From Anaerolineae bacterium (lineage in GTDB: Bacteria > Chloroflexota > Anaerolineae > Aggregatilineales > UBA2796): a stretch of 64,000 nucleotides of DNA. The position numbers were made by a program, and so were the translations under genes. Below are positions 8,085-17,048 of this stretch, in pieces. The notes under the pieces are model-generated. The model ran no database searches, had not been told where the DNA came from, and saw nothing but the letters and a program-made list of their open reading frames with translations. How positions within the stretch are numbered: the stretch's first letter is position 1; each line of letters begins with the position of its first letter. Where the stretch lies: positions 4,996 to 68,995 of the forward strand of contig JANWYI010000015.1 of the NCBI GenBank assembly GCA_025055255.1, in the 5' to 3' direction.

Positions 8085-10541
8085 CTAGTCACCACTGCCA
8101 GTGGCTTGTGCGCCACCTGTGCTGAAGAATAGCACCAGTACAACAGCGACGCCGCCTTGCACAATCAACGCTGGCACCACCAGATTCGGCGCGACTGCCA
8201 ACACGATCAAGTTGGCGCCAACTATGAGCGCTGCAAGCAGCGTGAAGAGCAAGTATTGCTGCACGCGCCCCGTCTGAACAGGACGCAGGCTGCGCGCTGC
8301 GTCGCCAATTGCCTCTGGAATGCCGTCGCCGACGCCATCAATGACCACACGGTTGAATTCCTTGAACACATCGCCGATGTAGCCTGCAGCTGTGGCGATC
8401 AAGTGCAAGATTCCGTCAATAATCCCGCGATCTACCACGCGGCTGTAGCCTTCAGCGATGCGCTGCATCGGCTTGACGAAAGCGCGCTCGTAGAACTCGT
8501 CAATGTAGTACTTGTTGACCAGCACACGGTAAGCGTCCGCGCCGATCAGCCCTTCAACAGGATCGGGCTGTCCAAGCGCGTATGGACGCCGCGCGTATAG
8601 CACATAGCCTGCATACACGCCAAAGCCGAAGATCGCAAACGAGAGCAAGACGGGCAGGATGTTGAAGTCAGGCAGTGGCGGCGGCTCCAGCAGCGCATTT
8701 TTGATGTAGAGGATCAGCGGCTTCTCAACGCCAAAGCTCTTGAGCAACGGACCGATGATCGGGAAAGACGGATTGACACCGACAAAGCCTGCAAAAATGG
8801 CGAAGAACGCTAGTACGATCAACGGAATGGTCATTGTGGCGGAGTTAAATGCCTCATGGCGACCGTCGCCGCGCGCAGGATTGTAATGCTGCGCATTGCG
8901 CGCTGCTTCTGTGCGTGGCTCGCCGAAGAAGGTCAGCCAGATTTGGCGGAAGGTGTAGAGCGTCGTTAGCACAGCGGCAAGTGAGAGCAGCACTAGCACG
9001 AGCAAGCCAATTGGATTCTTGCCCATCAAGTGCCATGCCTCTAACAGGATTTCATCCTTTGACCAGAAGCCTGCTGTGATCAGCGGCGCGCCTGCCAACG
9101 CCAAGCCGCCAATGATGAACGTGACCGCTGTGACAGGCATGGTGCGGATCAAGCCGCCCATGTTGCGCATGTCCTGCGGATCGAACATCTCGCCATGTGC
9201 TTGACTATGCGTTTCATGACCGTGTTCAGCATGTGTCTCATGACCATGCTCAGTGTGCGCCTCGTGACTGTGTTTGGCGTGCGCAGCGTCATGACCGTGC
9301 GCCTCATGATGTCCGTGCGCCACATGGTGACCGTGCTCCATGCCGTGAATGACCGAGCCGCTGCCCAGAAACAAGAGCGCTTTGAAGAAAGCGTGTGTGA
9401 TCAAGTGGAAAAACGCAGGCGCGAATCCGCCAACGCCTAGCACGGCAACCATGAAGCCGAGCTGGCTGACCGTTGAATAGGCGAGGACTTTCTTAATGTC
9501 GTTCTGTGCTACGGCAATGCTGGCAGAGAAAATCGCTGTGAAGCCGCCAACAACTGCCATGAAGACCATCGGCGCGCTCAGCAGACCTTCCTCGATGTTG
9601 GCGCCTGCTGAAAGCACTGGGAACATGCGGATGATCAGGTACACGCCTGCTGAGACCATAGCTGCAGCATGGATCATCGCGCTGACAGGCGTCGGACCTT
9701 TCATTGCATCGGGCAGCCAGACGTGCAGCGGAAATTGCGCTGACTTGCCGACCGTGCCGATCACGATGCAAATGCCGATCAGTCCTGCCGCGCTCAAGCC
9801 GAGAAAGCCGCCGAGCGCTGGAGTCGTGGCAAGGCTCTGCAGCGTCGCCTCATTGAAGAAAATCTCGCGGAAGTTGAGCGTGCCAGTGGTTGCCCACAGG
9901 TAGGCAATGCCGATCAGCATGATTACGTCGGCAATGCGCGTGGTCATGAATGCCTTCATCGCCGCTTGATACGGCGCCACACGGTCAACCTCTTGCTCAG
10001 GCGAGCGGTCGTACCAGAAGCCGATCAGCAGATACGAACACAAGCCCATCACTTCCCAGCCGATGAAGAGCAACAGCAGGTTGTCGGCGACCACAAGCGT
10101 GAGCATGGCGCCGGCGAACAGGCTCAAGTAGGCGAAGAAGCGCGTATGACGCTCTGCATTCGCCATGTAGCCGAGCGTGTAGATGAAGATCATCATCATC
10201 ACAAGCGGCACCATGAACAGCATGACAGCTGTCAACGGATCAACGGCTACGCCAATGTTCAGCGCGCCGTTGCCTGTGCCATTGACCAGCCAGCCGTTGC
10301 TGCCCAGAATGTCGCTCAGGCTGCTGCCGAAAATGCCGCGCGAGTACTTACCCAAATCACTAATGGCGAAGGCGCGCAGCACAAGCGCGAAGCTGAGAAA
10401 CCACGTGATCGCCATTGCGCCGAGCGCAATAATCTGTGTTGCCACACGGCTGCGCCCTGCCAGCAGGATAATCACTGCAAAGGCGATGAATGGCGGCAGT
10501 GGAATCAGCCAAGGCAGAAAATTTGCGTTTAGCCAGTCCAT
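8085..10541 (-). CDS. nuoL: NADH-quinone oxidoreductase subunit L with His-rich insertion and long C-terminal helical region
   Basis: GWEVMGLCSYLLIGFWY, KSAQFPLHVWLPDAMKGPTPVSAMIHAAAMVSAG; 818 aa. Confidence 0.95.
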   Translation of the reverse strand: MDWLNANFLPWLIPLPPFIAFAVIILLAGRSRVATQIIALGAMAITWFLSFALVLRAFAISDLGKYSRGIFGSSLSDILGSNGWLVNGTGNGALNIGVAVDPLTAVMLFMVPLVMMMIFIYTLGYMANAERHTRFFAYLSLFAGAMLTLVVADNLLLLFIGWEVMGLCSYLLIGFWYDRSPEQEVDRVAPYQAAMKAFMTTRIADVIMLIGIAYLWATTGTLNFREIFFNEATLQSLATTPALGGFLGLSAAGLIGICIVIGTVGKSAQFPLHVWLPDAMKGPTPVSAMIHAAAMVSAGVYLIIRMFPVLSAGANIEEGLLSAPMVFMAVVGGFTAIFSASIAVAQNDIKKVLAYSTVSQLGFMVAVLGVGGFAPAFFHLITHAFFKALLFLGSGSVIHGMEHGHHVAHGHHEAHGHDAAHAKHSHEAHTEHGHETHAEHGHETHSQAHGEMFDPQDMRNMGGLIRTMPVTAVTFIIGGLALAGAPLITAGFWSKDEILLEAWHLMGKNPIGLLVLVLLSLAAVLTTLYTFRQIWLTFFGEPRTEAARNAQHYNPARGDGRHEAFNSATMTIPLIVLAFFAIFAGFVGVNPSFPIIGPLLKSFGVEKPLILYIKNALLEPPPLPDFNILPVLLSFAIFGFGVYAGYVLYARRPYALGQPDPVEGLIGADAYRVLVNKYYIDEFYERAFVKPMQRIAEGYSRVVDRGIIDGILHLIATAAGYIGDVFKEFNRVVIDGVGDGIPEAIGDAARSLRPVQTGRVQQYLLFTLLAALIVGANLIVLAVAPNLVVPALIVQGGVAVVLVLFFSTGGAQATGSGD

Positions 10542-10562
10542 AAGCCTATGAATCCTTAACGG

Positions 10563-10856
10563 TTAGCTCTGTGCCTTGAGTTCATAGATGTGACGCGCGA
10601 CGCCACTTGCAAGCAAGTGTTGCACCTTGCCGAGCTGCGCTTGGTAGAAGCCGTCGTGATCGCCTGCTGCAAGCGCCTCTTGGCTTTCCCAGACCGAGAT
10701 CACCATTGCCTGCTCAGCTGCCGCGTCCACTAGGAAGTATGTGCGCAGATGTCCTGAACGTGCGCGATTAGCAGGGATGATCGACTCGTTAAATAGCTTC
10801 ACCAGCTCATCGAGTGCACCGCGCTGATACTGAAAAGTTGAGACTCTTGCGAACAA
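10563..10856 (-). CDS. Antibiotic biosynthesis monooxygenase (ABM)-fold protein inside nuo operon
   Basis: 97 aa, RVSTFQYQRGALDELVKLFNES...SVWESQEALAA. Confidence 0.7.
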   Translation of the reverse strand: MFARVSTFQYQRGALDELVKLFNESIIPANRARSGHLRTYFLVDAAAEQAMVISVWESQEALAAGDHDGFYQAQLGKVQHLLASGVARHIYELKAQS

Positions 10857-10869
10857 CTGATCACTCCTT

Positions 10870-11208
10870 CTAGTAGCGCAGCGTATCCACGTCTTCCGCG
10901 ATCACAGTACGACGGTTGCGGTAGACCGAAATGACTAATGCTAAGCCAACAGCGACTTCAGCTGCTGCCACTACGAAGACGAACGCCGCAAAGCTTTGTC
11001 CTGCCATGCCGACTTGTAGTCCTTCAGCGGTCGCAGCTGTGCCAGGCGTCAGGTAGCGCCAAAAGGCGACAAGGTTGATGTTCACGGCGTTCAACATCAG
11101 CTCAATGCCCATCAAAATGGCGACTGCGTTGCGGCGCGCTAGGACAGCGTACATGCCGATGCAGAAGAGCAGTGCGCCAACGATTAGAAAAGCGTTTAGC
11201 GGTAACAT
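10870..11208 (-). CDS. nuoK: NADH-quinone oxidoreductase subunit K
   Basis: LLFCIGMYAVLARRNAVAILMGIELMLNAVNINLVAF; internal Met at 11208 is the likely start. Confidence 0.95.
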   Translation of the reverse strand: MLPLNAFLIVGALLFCIGMYAVLARRNAVAILMGIELMLNAVNINLVAFWRYLTPGTAATAEGLQVGMAGQSFAAFVFVVAAAEVAVGLALVISVYRNRRTVIAEDVDTLRY

Positions 11209-11218
11209 TCCGTCTTCC

Positions 11219-11746
11219 TCACTCGTCTTCGCGCGCAATCACAATCGCGCCAACCATTGCAGCCTCTAGCAAAAGCGACGCGACAATGAACGGCACAACG
11301 TACTGGTTCACATCTACCAGCGCGATGCCTAGATCGCGGAGACTCTCGCCTGTGATCTGGCTGATCGGCTGGCTTGGCAGGAGCGGCGCGCTGCCAGTGC
11401 TTGCCAGCACCAAGCCCAACACAATCACGCCAAACGTGACAATCGCGCCGAGCAAGCCATATATCCATTGGCTATTCGGCGCCTCGCGCAAGCCCATCAG
11501 CCGCCGCGTGAGCATGATAGCGAAGATGATCAGCACTACAATCGCGCCGATATAGACCAAGACCTGCACAGCGGCAAGGAACGGCGCCGCCAACAACACA
11601 AAGAAACCTGCCACGCCGAACAGACTGATGATCAGCCATAACGCGCAGTGAAACAAGTTGCGACTTGTAGCCGTTCCAATGCCGCCGCCAATGATGAAGA
11701 CCGTGAACAAGCCAAATATGAACCACTGTCCGAACTCAGCTTCCAT
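11219..11746 (-). CDS. nuoJ: NADH-quinone oxidoreductase subunit J
   Basis: NuoJ pattern: FVLLAAPFLAAVQVLVYIGAIVVLIIFAIMLT. Confidence 0.93.
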   Translation of the reverse strand: MEAEFGQWFIFGLFTVFIIGGGIGTATSRNLFHCALWLIISLFGVAGFFVLLAAPFLAAVQVLVYIGAIVVLIIFAIMLTRRLMGLREAPNSQWIYGLLGAIVTFGVIVLGLVLASTGSAPLLPSQPISQITGESLRDLGIALVDVNQYVVPFIVASLLLEAAMVGAIVIAREDE

Positions 11747-11777
11747 GAGTTTCTCCCGATGTCAGTTTTTACGCTGC

Positions 11778-13025
11778 TCAGTCCGATGCCATGGCTGCAG
11801 CGCGCACAGGTTGCACGGATCGCATGCCTAGTTTAGCGCGCTGTGCCTCGCCGTAGCGATGCAGCAACTGCGTCGCCACAATGAACATGATCACGTTCGC
11901 CACGAGTAGCACGACTGCGCGCGGCAACTCTGCGATGAAGCCTGCGCCGAAGATCGCGCCGATCAGACCTGCTAAGCCGCCCTGTGCCACAAGTGCCTCA
12001 GCTGCTGCGTAATCTGGCACGAACGGACGCGCCAAGAACATCACAACGAGCAAGTTGACGATGGAGAGTGGCACGAGGAACTTCCAGTTGAACGCCATCA
12101 TGTGATCAATGCGAATGCGCGGCAACGTGCTGCGCACCAACATCACCAAAGCGTAGACCGCTACAGACTTTGCCATGAGCATGAAGAAACCGAACAGCTC
12201 ATAGCCCGGCTCGCCTGCGCCCAAGCCGCGCCAGCCGCCCAAGAACAGTACAGCCGTCAAGATGCAGATGACGAAAGCGTGGATGAATTCCGCGGCGTAG
12301 AACATCGCAAACTTCATGCCAGAGTACTCAATGTTGAAACCGGCAATGATCTCCGACTCCGCCTCGATCAGGTCAAACGGCGAACGTCCGACTTCTGCCA
12401 GCTGCGAGATGAAGAAAATCAGCGCGCTGACTGGCACGACGAAAATGTAGGCGATGCTTTGCCCTTTGACAATGTCCTGCATGCTCATTGAGCCTGCCAG
12501 CATAACTGGCACTGCCAATGAGAGGATCATCGGCACCTCATAGCTGACTAACGCTGCAATGGCGCGGAAGGCGCCCAAGAGCGCGTACTTGTTATTGCTG
12601 CTCCAGCCTGCGAGCAAGATTGCGAGCGTCGCCAATGAGCCGACCGCTACAAAGTACAGCACGCCGACGTTCAAATCCGCGCCAATCCATGCATGGTTGA
12701 ACGGAATCACAGCGAAGATGGCGAGGATACCTGCCACTGCCAAGATCGGCGCAAAATTGTAGACGTGCTTGTCAGCGCCTACAGGCGTGATGTCTTCTTT
12801 GGTCAGCAACTTGCCTAGGTCAGCAAAGGTCTGGAACAAGCCGTACGGACCTGTCCGATTCGGACCGATACGATCCTGCACGCGCCCTGCAAATTTGCGC
12901 TCTAACCAGATCGAAAAGATGATCCAGACCAAGCCGAACGAAGAAAGCACAACTGCGCCAAGCGCTGAGGCAACGATCTGAGCGAGAGTAGCATTCCAGC
13001 CAGAGTTAATCAAGAATTCCGCCAT
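11778..13025 (-). CDS. nuoH: NADH-quinone oxidoreductase subunit H
   Basis: WLERKFAGRVQDRIGPNRTGPYGLFQTFADLGKLLTKEDITP, EVGRSPFDLIEAESEIIAGFNIEYSG. Confidence 0.96.
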   Translation of the reverse strand: MAEFLINSGWNATLAQIVASALGAVVLSSFGLVWIIFSIWLERKFAGRVQDRIGPNRTGPYGLFQTFADLGKLLTKEDITPVGADKHVYNFAPILAVAGILAIFAVIPFNHAWIGADLNVGVLYFVAVGSLATLAILLAGWSSNNKYALLGAFRAIAALVSYEVPMILSLAVPVMLAGSMSMQDIVKGQSIAYIFVVPVSALIFFISQLAEVGRSPFDLIEAESEIIAGFNIEYSGMKFAMFYAAEFIHAFVICILTAVLFLGGWRGLGAGEPGYELFGFFMLMAKSVAVYALVMLVRSTLPRIRIDHMMAFNWKFLVPLSIVNLLVVMFLARPFVPDYAAAEALVAQGGLAGLIGAIFGAGFIAELPRAVVLLVANVIMFIVATQLLHRYGEAQRAKLGMRSVQPVRAAAMASD

Positions 13026-13038
13026 GGCTTGTCACCTC

Positions 13039-13398
13039 TCAGAGCCACTCTAGCGCACCTTTGCGCCATGCGTAGATCAGAGCAACGCCCAGAATACCTA
13101 CAAAGCCTGCCATTGCTACCAGTGCAAACAGACCAAGCTGATTGTAGGCAACTGCCCAAGGAAACAAGAAAAGCATTTCGATATCGAAGATCAGGAAGAC
13201 AAGCGCGTACAGGTAGTACTGCACCTTGAACTGCACCCAAGCATCGCCTACTGTCTCAATGCCGCACTCGTAGGCTTCCTGCTTCAGCCTGTTCGGACGC
13301 TTCGGATTCAGCAGCTGTGCCAAGAAAATTGGCACTGCAGGCAGAATCAGCGCTACGATGAAGAATATTCCGATGAACAACCACTCATTTGGCTGCAT
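13039..13398 (-). CDS. nuoA: NADH-quinone oxidoreductase subunit A
   Basis: [40 protein letters not shown]. Confidence 0.95.
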   Translation of the reverse strand: MQPNEWLFIGIFFIVALILPAVPIFLAQLLNPKRPNRLKQEAYECGIETVGDAWVQFKVQYYLYALVFLIFDIEMLFLFPWAVAYNQLGLFALVAMAGFVGILGVALIYAWRKGALEWL

Positions 13399-13496
13399 AA
13401 AGGACTCCTTGCTTAAGCACAGCGAACGCGCTCACAGGCGACCGTGTGCTTCCGCTTTACTTTCCCCACATTTCGTTCTTGTGACAAACTGCGCAT

Positions 13497-13505
13497 ATTG
13501 TAGCA
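13497..13505 (-). promoter_or_regulatory. Candidate extended -10 TGCTACAAT upstream of nuoA
   Basis: Exact TGC+TACAAT on minus strand, about 100 nt from nuoA ATG. Confidence 0.5.
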
Positions 13506-13626
13506 TCACTTGCCACGAATGCGAAAAATTGGCACCCGTTTTTGAACGGCGCACCTAGAAGCGATCCACTAACGACTCAGAGGCGATCCAAGGTGAGGCG
13601 TTCCAGCACAGCGCAATTCGCTTTGC

Positions 13627-13635
13627 ATTGTAGCA
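13627..13635 (-). promoter_or_regulatory. Second candidate extended -10 TGCTACAAT upstream of nuoA
   Basis: Identical 9-mer to that at 13497..13505. Confidence 0.45.
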
Positions 13636-13649
13636 CACTGGACATAGAT

Positions 13650-13684
13650 TGAAAAATGGACGCTCGCGCAGCAACGCGAGCGTC
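13650..13684 (-). terminator. Rho-independent terminator downstream of the DUF427 pseudogene
   Basis: 10-bp stem GACGCTCGCG/CGCGAGCGTC then U-rich tract on the minus strand (ATTTTTC). Confidence 0.75.
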
Positions 13685-13785
13685 AGAGACAGTCAGACAC
13701 AGACTTTTGGGTCATTGACAGCGTGAAGGCGAGATTGAGACAGTTTTGCCGAAGTTTTAGATGCAGTGAGAGCGCCGCTCGCTTA

Positions 13786-14065
13786 TCAGGCTTGCACCTG
13801 TACACCGCGCCAAAAGGCGATGTAGCCTTTGATGTTCGCAGCAGCAGGCTTTGGATCAGGGTAGTACCATGCCGCATCAGGATTGGTCCTACCGTTCACT
13901 TCCAGCGTGTAGTAGCTTGCAACGCCTTTCCACGAGCAGACTATGTGTGTGCTGCTCTCGTACAGATATTCGCGCTTGACTGAGTCGAGCGGGAGGTAGT
14001 GGTTATCCTCTACTACGATTTTGATCGCTCTCGGCGATCACAGCGCCATTCTAAATTGCTCTCAT
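13786..14065 (-). pseudogene. DUF427 domain protein, inactivated by nonsense and frameshift
   Basis: Frame a: MRAI*NGAVIAESDQ; frame b: IVVEDNHYLPLDSVKREYLYESSTHIVCSWKGVASYYTLEVNGRTNPDAAWYYPDPKPAAANIKGYIAFWRGVQVQA*. In-frame TAG at 14051..14053 in place of the usual Trp; frame change between the ESD and IVVE segments. Confidence 0.85.
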
Positions 14066-14237
14066 TGCGAGATTTCTACGGCGAGGCAAGGCACGGTACA
14101 CGGTGAACGTCAAGGTCAATCCGACGCCTTTTTTTTCGACATTTTTATAAGTATTTAATAAGTTTAGCATAAGCAGAAGTAGAAAAGTCATTTTATAATG
14201 TTTCATGGTTCATACATCCAACAAGGGAGCTAGGCTA

Positions 14238-14639
14238 ATGAGAGCGATAGTTATTTTAGTGTTGGCGCTGAGCTTAGCGGCGTGTGGCGGCGGAGCAGGT
14301 GGCGGCATGAGCATGACCGATGCTGCCAAGCAATTCGTAGAAAGCACATTCAAGGGCGATAAGCAAGCGTGGTCTGCTGTTGCCTGCGAGGCGATCAAAG
14401 GACAGGCTGCCTCGCTCGATACCATACCGCGCCCTGAGGGCTTTAGTGTGGACTTCTCTGCGCTTAAATATGAGGTGAAAGAAGAGCGCGGCGATACAGG
14501 GAAGGTCGGTATTAGCGGCACGATCAAGATAAGCATATCTGGCATGTCGCAGGAGCAAAACATTCAAGACATAGGTCTGGGTGAGTTGCTGATGAAGCGC
14601 GAGGGCGGCAGCTGGAAAGCCTGCCCGGAGAAACTCTAA
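14238..14639 (+). CDS. Small lipoprotein
   Basis: MRAIVILVLALSLAACGGG lipobox; SD AAGGGAG before ATG at 14238; TATAAT at 14194 makes the longer ORF start unlikely. Confidence 0.75.
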   Translation: MRAIVILVLALSLAACGGGAGGGMSMTDAAKQFVESTFKGDKQAWSAVACEAIKGQAASLDTIPRPEGFSVDFSALKYEVKEERGDTGKVGISGTIKISISGMSQEQNIQDIGLGELLMKREGGSWKACPEKL

Positions 14640-14647
14640 GCTCGCAC

Positions 14648-14682
14648 AGCTGGCTCATCTAATTGGATGAGCCAGCTTTTTC
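14648..14682 (+). terminator. Rho-independent terminator
   Basis: 12-bp perfect stem AGCTGGCTCATC/GATGAGCCAGCT followed by TTTT. Confidence 0.9.
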
Positions 14683-14683
14683 A

Positions 14684-15004
14684 TCAATAGCGCGGCACAG
14701 TGCTATCCACCTCAACTGACCAGCGATGAATGCCGCCTGCCATGTTGTAGACGTTCGTGAAACCCTGCATGGTCAACCAGAGCGCCACTTGTGCGCTGCG
14801 TCCGCCGCTGTGACACATGATGACGACGTCGCCTTCGCGCGGAATGCGCTCTAGCGCGTCTGGAATGTCATTCATCGGAATGTGCAGCGCGCTCTCTAGA
14901 CGGCAAATCTGCAGTTCCCACGGCTCGCGCACGTCAATGATGGTCAGCGGCATGCCATCTTTCAGGCGCTGCTGGACTTGCTTCGGCGTGAGTTCTTTCA
15001 GCAT
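14684..15004 (-). CDS. Rhodanese-like domain protein
   Basis: IDVREPWE, VIMCHSGGRSAQVALWL. Confidence 0.92.
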   Translation of the reverse strand: MLKELTPKQVQQRLKDGMPLTIIDVREPWELQICRLESALHIPMNDIPDALERIPREGDVVIMCHSGGRSAQVALWLTMQGFTNVYNMAGGIHRWSVEVDSTVPRY

Positions 15005-15028
15005 AGTGTCCCTTTCAAACTCGGTCAT

Positions 15029-16333
15029 CTAACGACGTTTGACGCGCATGAAAACGCCCGGTCGCGGCTCCAGCGTGACCGCCATATGCATGTGTACGTC
15101 GCGCTTAAGCAGCGTGAACGTGAAACGCTGCGCAAGGCGTGCGAGGATCACCTTTGCCTCGACTTGTGCGAAGGCGGCGCCGATGCAATTGCGCGCGCCG
15201 CCGCCGAACGGCAAGAAGCTGTACGGCACGGGCTTTTTCAAGAAGCGGTCAGGATAGAACTCAGCGGGATTTTCCCAGTATTCCGCCATGCGATGCGTGA
15301 CGTAAATTGAGTAAGTGACGCGCTCACCTTTGCGGATCAGGTAGCCGTCATGCGTCAAGTCCTGTGCGGCAATACGCGAGCCGAGATGTGCTGGCGGATA
15401 CAGACGCAACGTCTCATCAATGAAGCGGTCAAGGTATTTCAGCTGTGCCAGCTGCTCCATTGTCGGCGGCGAATCGCCAAGCACGGCGTCCACTTCATCG
15501 CGGATGCGCGTTGCCGCCTCAGGATGCGCGCCGAGCAGGTACATCGCCCATGCCAGCAAGCCTGTGCTGGTGTCATGACCAGCGATGATCATGGTCAGCA
15601 TTTGGTCGCGCACCATGTCATCGTCCACACCTTCCGCGCTCACCAAAATGCCGAGCAAGTCCTTTGGTTGTGTGCCTGTTTGCGCTAAGTGCTGACGCCG
15701 CAGATGGATGACTTGATGCAAGTAGTCGTCAATGCGCCGCAGCGCGCGCCGATAGTTTGGACGCGGCACATCTGCCCAGAAAATCCAGATGCCGGGCGAA
15801 ATGTAGCGTAGCATGTGCAAAATTGCTGACCAATAGCGCTCAATATGCGGCATGAAGTCCACACTGAAGAGCGTTTCCATGACGATTAGCAGCGCGATCT
15901 TGCGCATTTCAGTCAGCATGTCATAGGTCTGCTCAGGTTGCCACTGCTCGGCGATGCGGTCTGTGGCGCGCCACATGGACTGGACGTAGCCGGTCAGTGC
16001 GTTGCGATGCAGAGCTGGATTCATCAGCCGACGCATCGAGTCGTGTACCTCGCCATCAGCGACCAGCAAGCCATCGCGCAGCAGCCGTGCAATTGGATCC
16101 TTCGGCGCTTTCCATAGAAATGACTCGCGTGCCTCGACTAGCAGCCAGCGCGCCCACTCAGCGCCTGCAGTCATGATCGGCTTGAAACTGGGCAGATTGG
16201 CTCGAAAAACTTTGCCCAACTCGCCGTGAAAAACTTCCAGCGCTGGCAACGGACTGCGCGTTTGTACAATTGTCCGCAAGGCTTTAAGTGCCAGTTTGCC
16301 GCTCGGCGTTGGAATCTTGGCGTAAGCACTCAT
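15029..16333 (-). CDS. Cytochrome P450
   Basis: AGHDTST (I helix), ETLRLYPP (ExxR), FLPFGGGARNCIGAAFAQVEA (heme-binding Cys). Confidence 0.95.
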   Translation of the reverse strand: MSAYAKIPTPSGKLALKALRTIVQTRSPLPALEVFHGELGKVFRANLPSFKPIMTAGAEWARWLLVEARESFLWKAPKDPIARLLRDGLLVADGEVHDSMRRLMNPALHRNALTGYVQSMWRATDRIAEQWQPEQTYDMLTEMRKIALLIVMETLFSVDFMPHIERYWSAILHMLRYISPGIWIFWADVPRPNYRRALRRIDDYLHQVIHLRRQHLAQTGTQPKDLLGILVSAEGVDDDMVRDQMLTMIIAGHDTSTGLLAWAMYLLGAHPEAATRIRDEVDAVLGDSPPTMEQLAQLKYLDRFIDETLRLYPPAHLGSRIAAQDLTHDGYLIRKGERVTYSIYVTHRMAEYWENPAEFYPDRFLKKPVPYSFLPFGGGARNCIGAAFAQVEAKVILARLAQRFTFTLLKRDVHMHMAVTLEPRPGVFMRVKRR

Positions 16334-16337
16334 TGTG

Positions 16338-17048
16338 CTATTCTTCATCAACCCATGTTGCGGCATCTTCATTTGCCTTATGATAATCCTCGAAGCGACC
16401 AATGTCCATCCAATACTCTTTGATTGGGTAGCTGCAGACGCGCATACCTGCGTCCATTGCCGCTTGGATCAGCTGTGTGGCGTCGTAGCGTCCGCTTTGT
16501 GGCATAAGCGCAAGTGCTTCAGGACTGATTGCGTAAATGCCGGCGTTGATATTCACGCTGAGCGTCGGCTTTTCGCGCAGCGCGACCACGACGTCCGACT
16601 CGCTCTCAACGACGCCGTACGGAATTGGCACGTCATACGTCTTGACGCCGACCGTGATTGCAGCGCGCTGTGCCACATGAAAGGCGTAAAAGGCGCGAAA
16701 GTCTAGCCGTGTGACCAAGTCGCCGTTCATCATCAAGAATGGCGCGTGCAGCTGACTGCGCAGCAAATTCAGCGCGCCAGCTGTGCCAAGCGGCTCGGAT
16801 TCGCGCACATAGTGCAGCCGAACGCCTAGATGTGCGCCGTCTTTGAAATACGTCTCGATCAGCTCTGCTTTGTAGCCAAGCGCAAGGTAGATTTCGTCTA
16901 TGGCATACTTGTGCAAGCGTGCCAAGAGCAGCTCAAGGATTGGACGTTCACCAATTGGAAACATTGGCTTGGGAATCACATAGCTCCACGGTCGTAGCCG
17001 CGTGCCAAGTCCGCCGCACATTAGGACTGCTTGCACTGAGCTGCTCAT
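16338..17048 (-). CDS. Sugar nucleotidyltransferase (NDP-sugar pyrophosphorylase family)
   Basis: MCGGLGTRLRPWSYVIPKPMFPIGERPILE. Confidence 0.93.
   Translation of the reverse strand: MSSSVQAVLMCGGLGTRLRPWSYVIPKPMFPIGERPILELLLARLHKYAIDEIYLALGYKAELIETYFKDGAHLGVRLHYVRESEPLGTAGALNLLRSQLHAPFLMMNGDLVTRLDFRAFYAFHVAQRAAITVGVKTYDVPIPYGVVESESDVVVALREKPTLSVNINAGIYAISPEALALMPQSGRYDATQLIQAAMDAGMRVCSYPIKEYWMDIGRFEDYHKANEDAATWVDEE

Noticed and set aside
7568-8125. 185-aa plus-strand ORF in nuoM
   Set aside because: Antisense shadow ORF, no supporting signals.
9190-9345. Short repeated DNA units (TCATGACC-containing) that might suggest a CRISPR or VNTR
   Set aside because: Repeats are in frame within nuoL and explained by the His-rich coding segment; no regular repeat/spacer structure.
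9966-10532. 188-aa plus-strand His/Gln-rich ORF
   Set aside because: Antisense of nuoL TM segments; composition explained by the reverse complement of hydrophobic codons.
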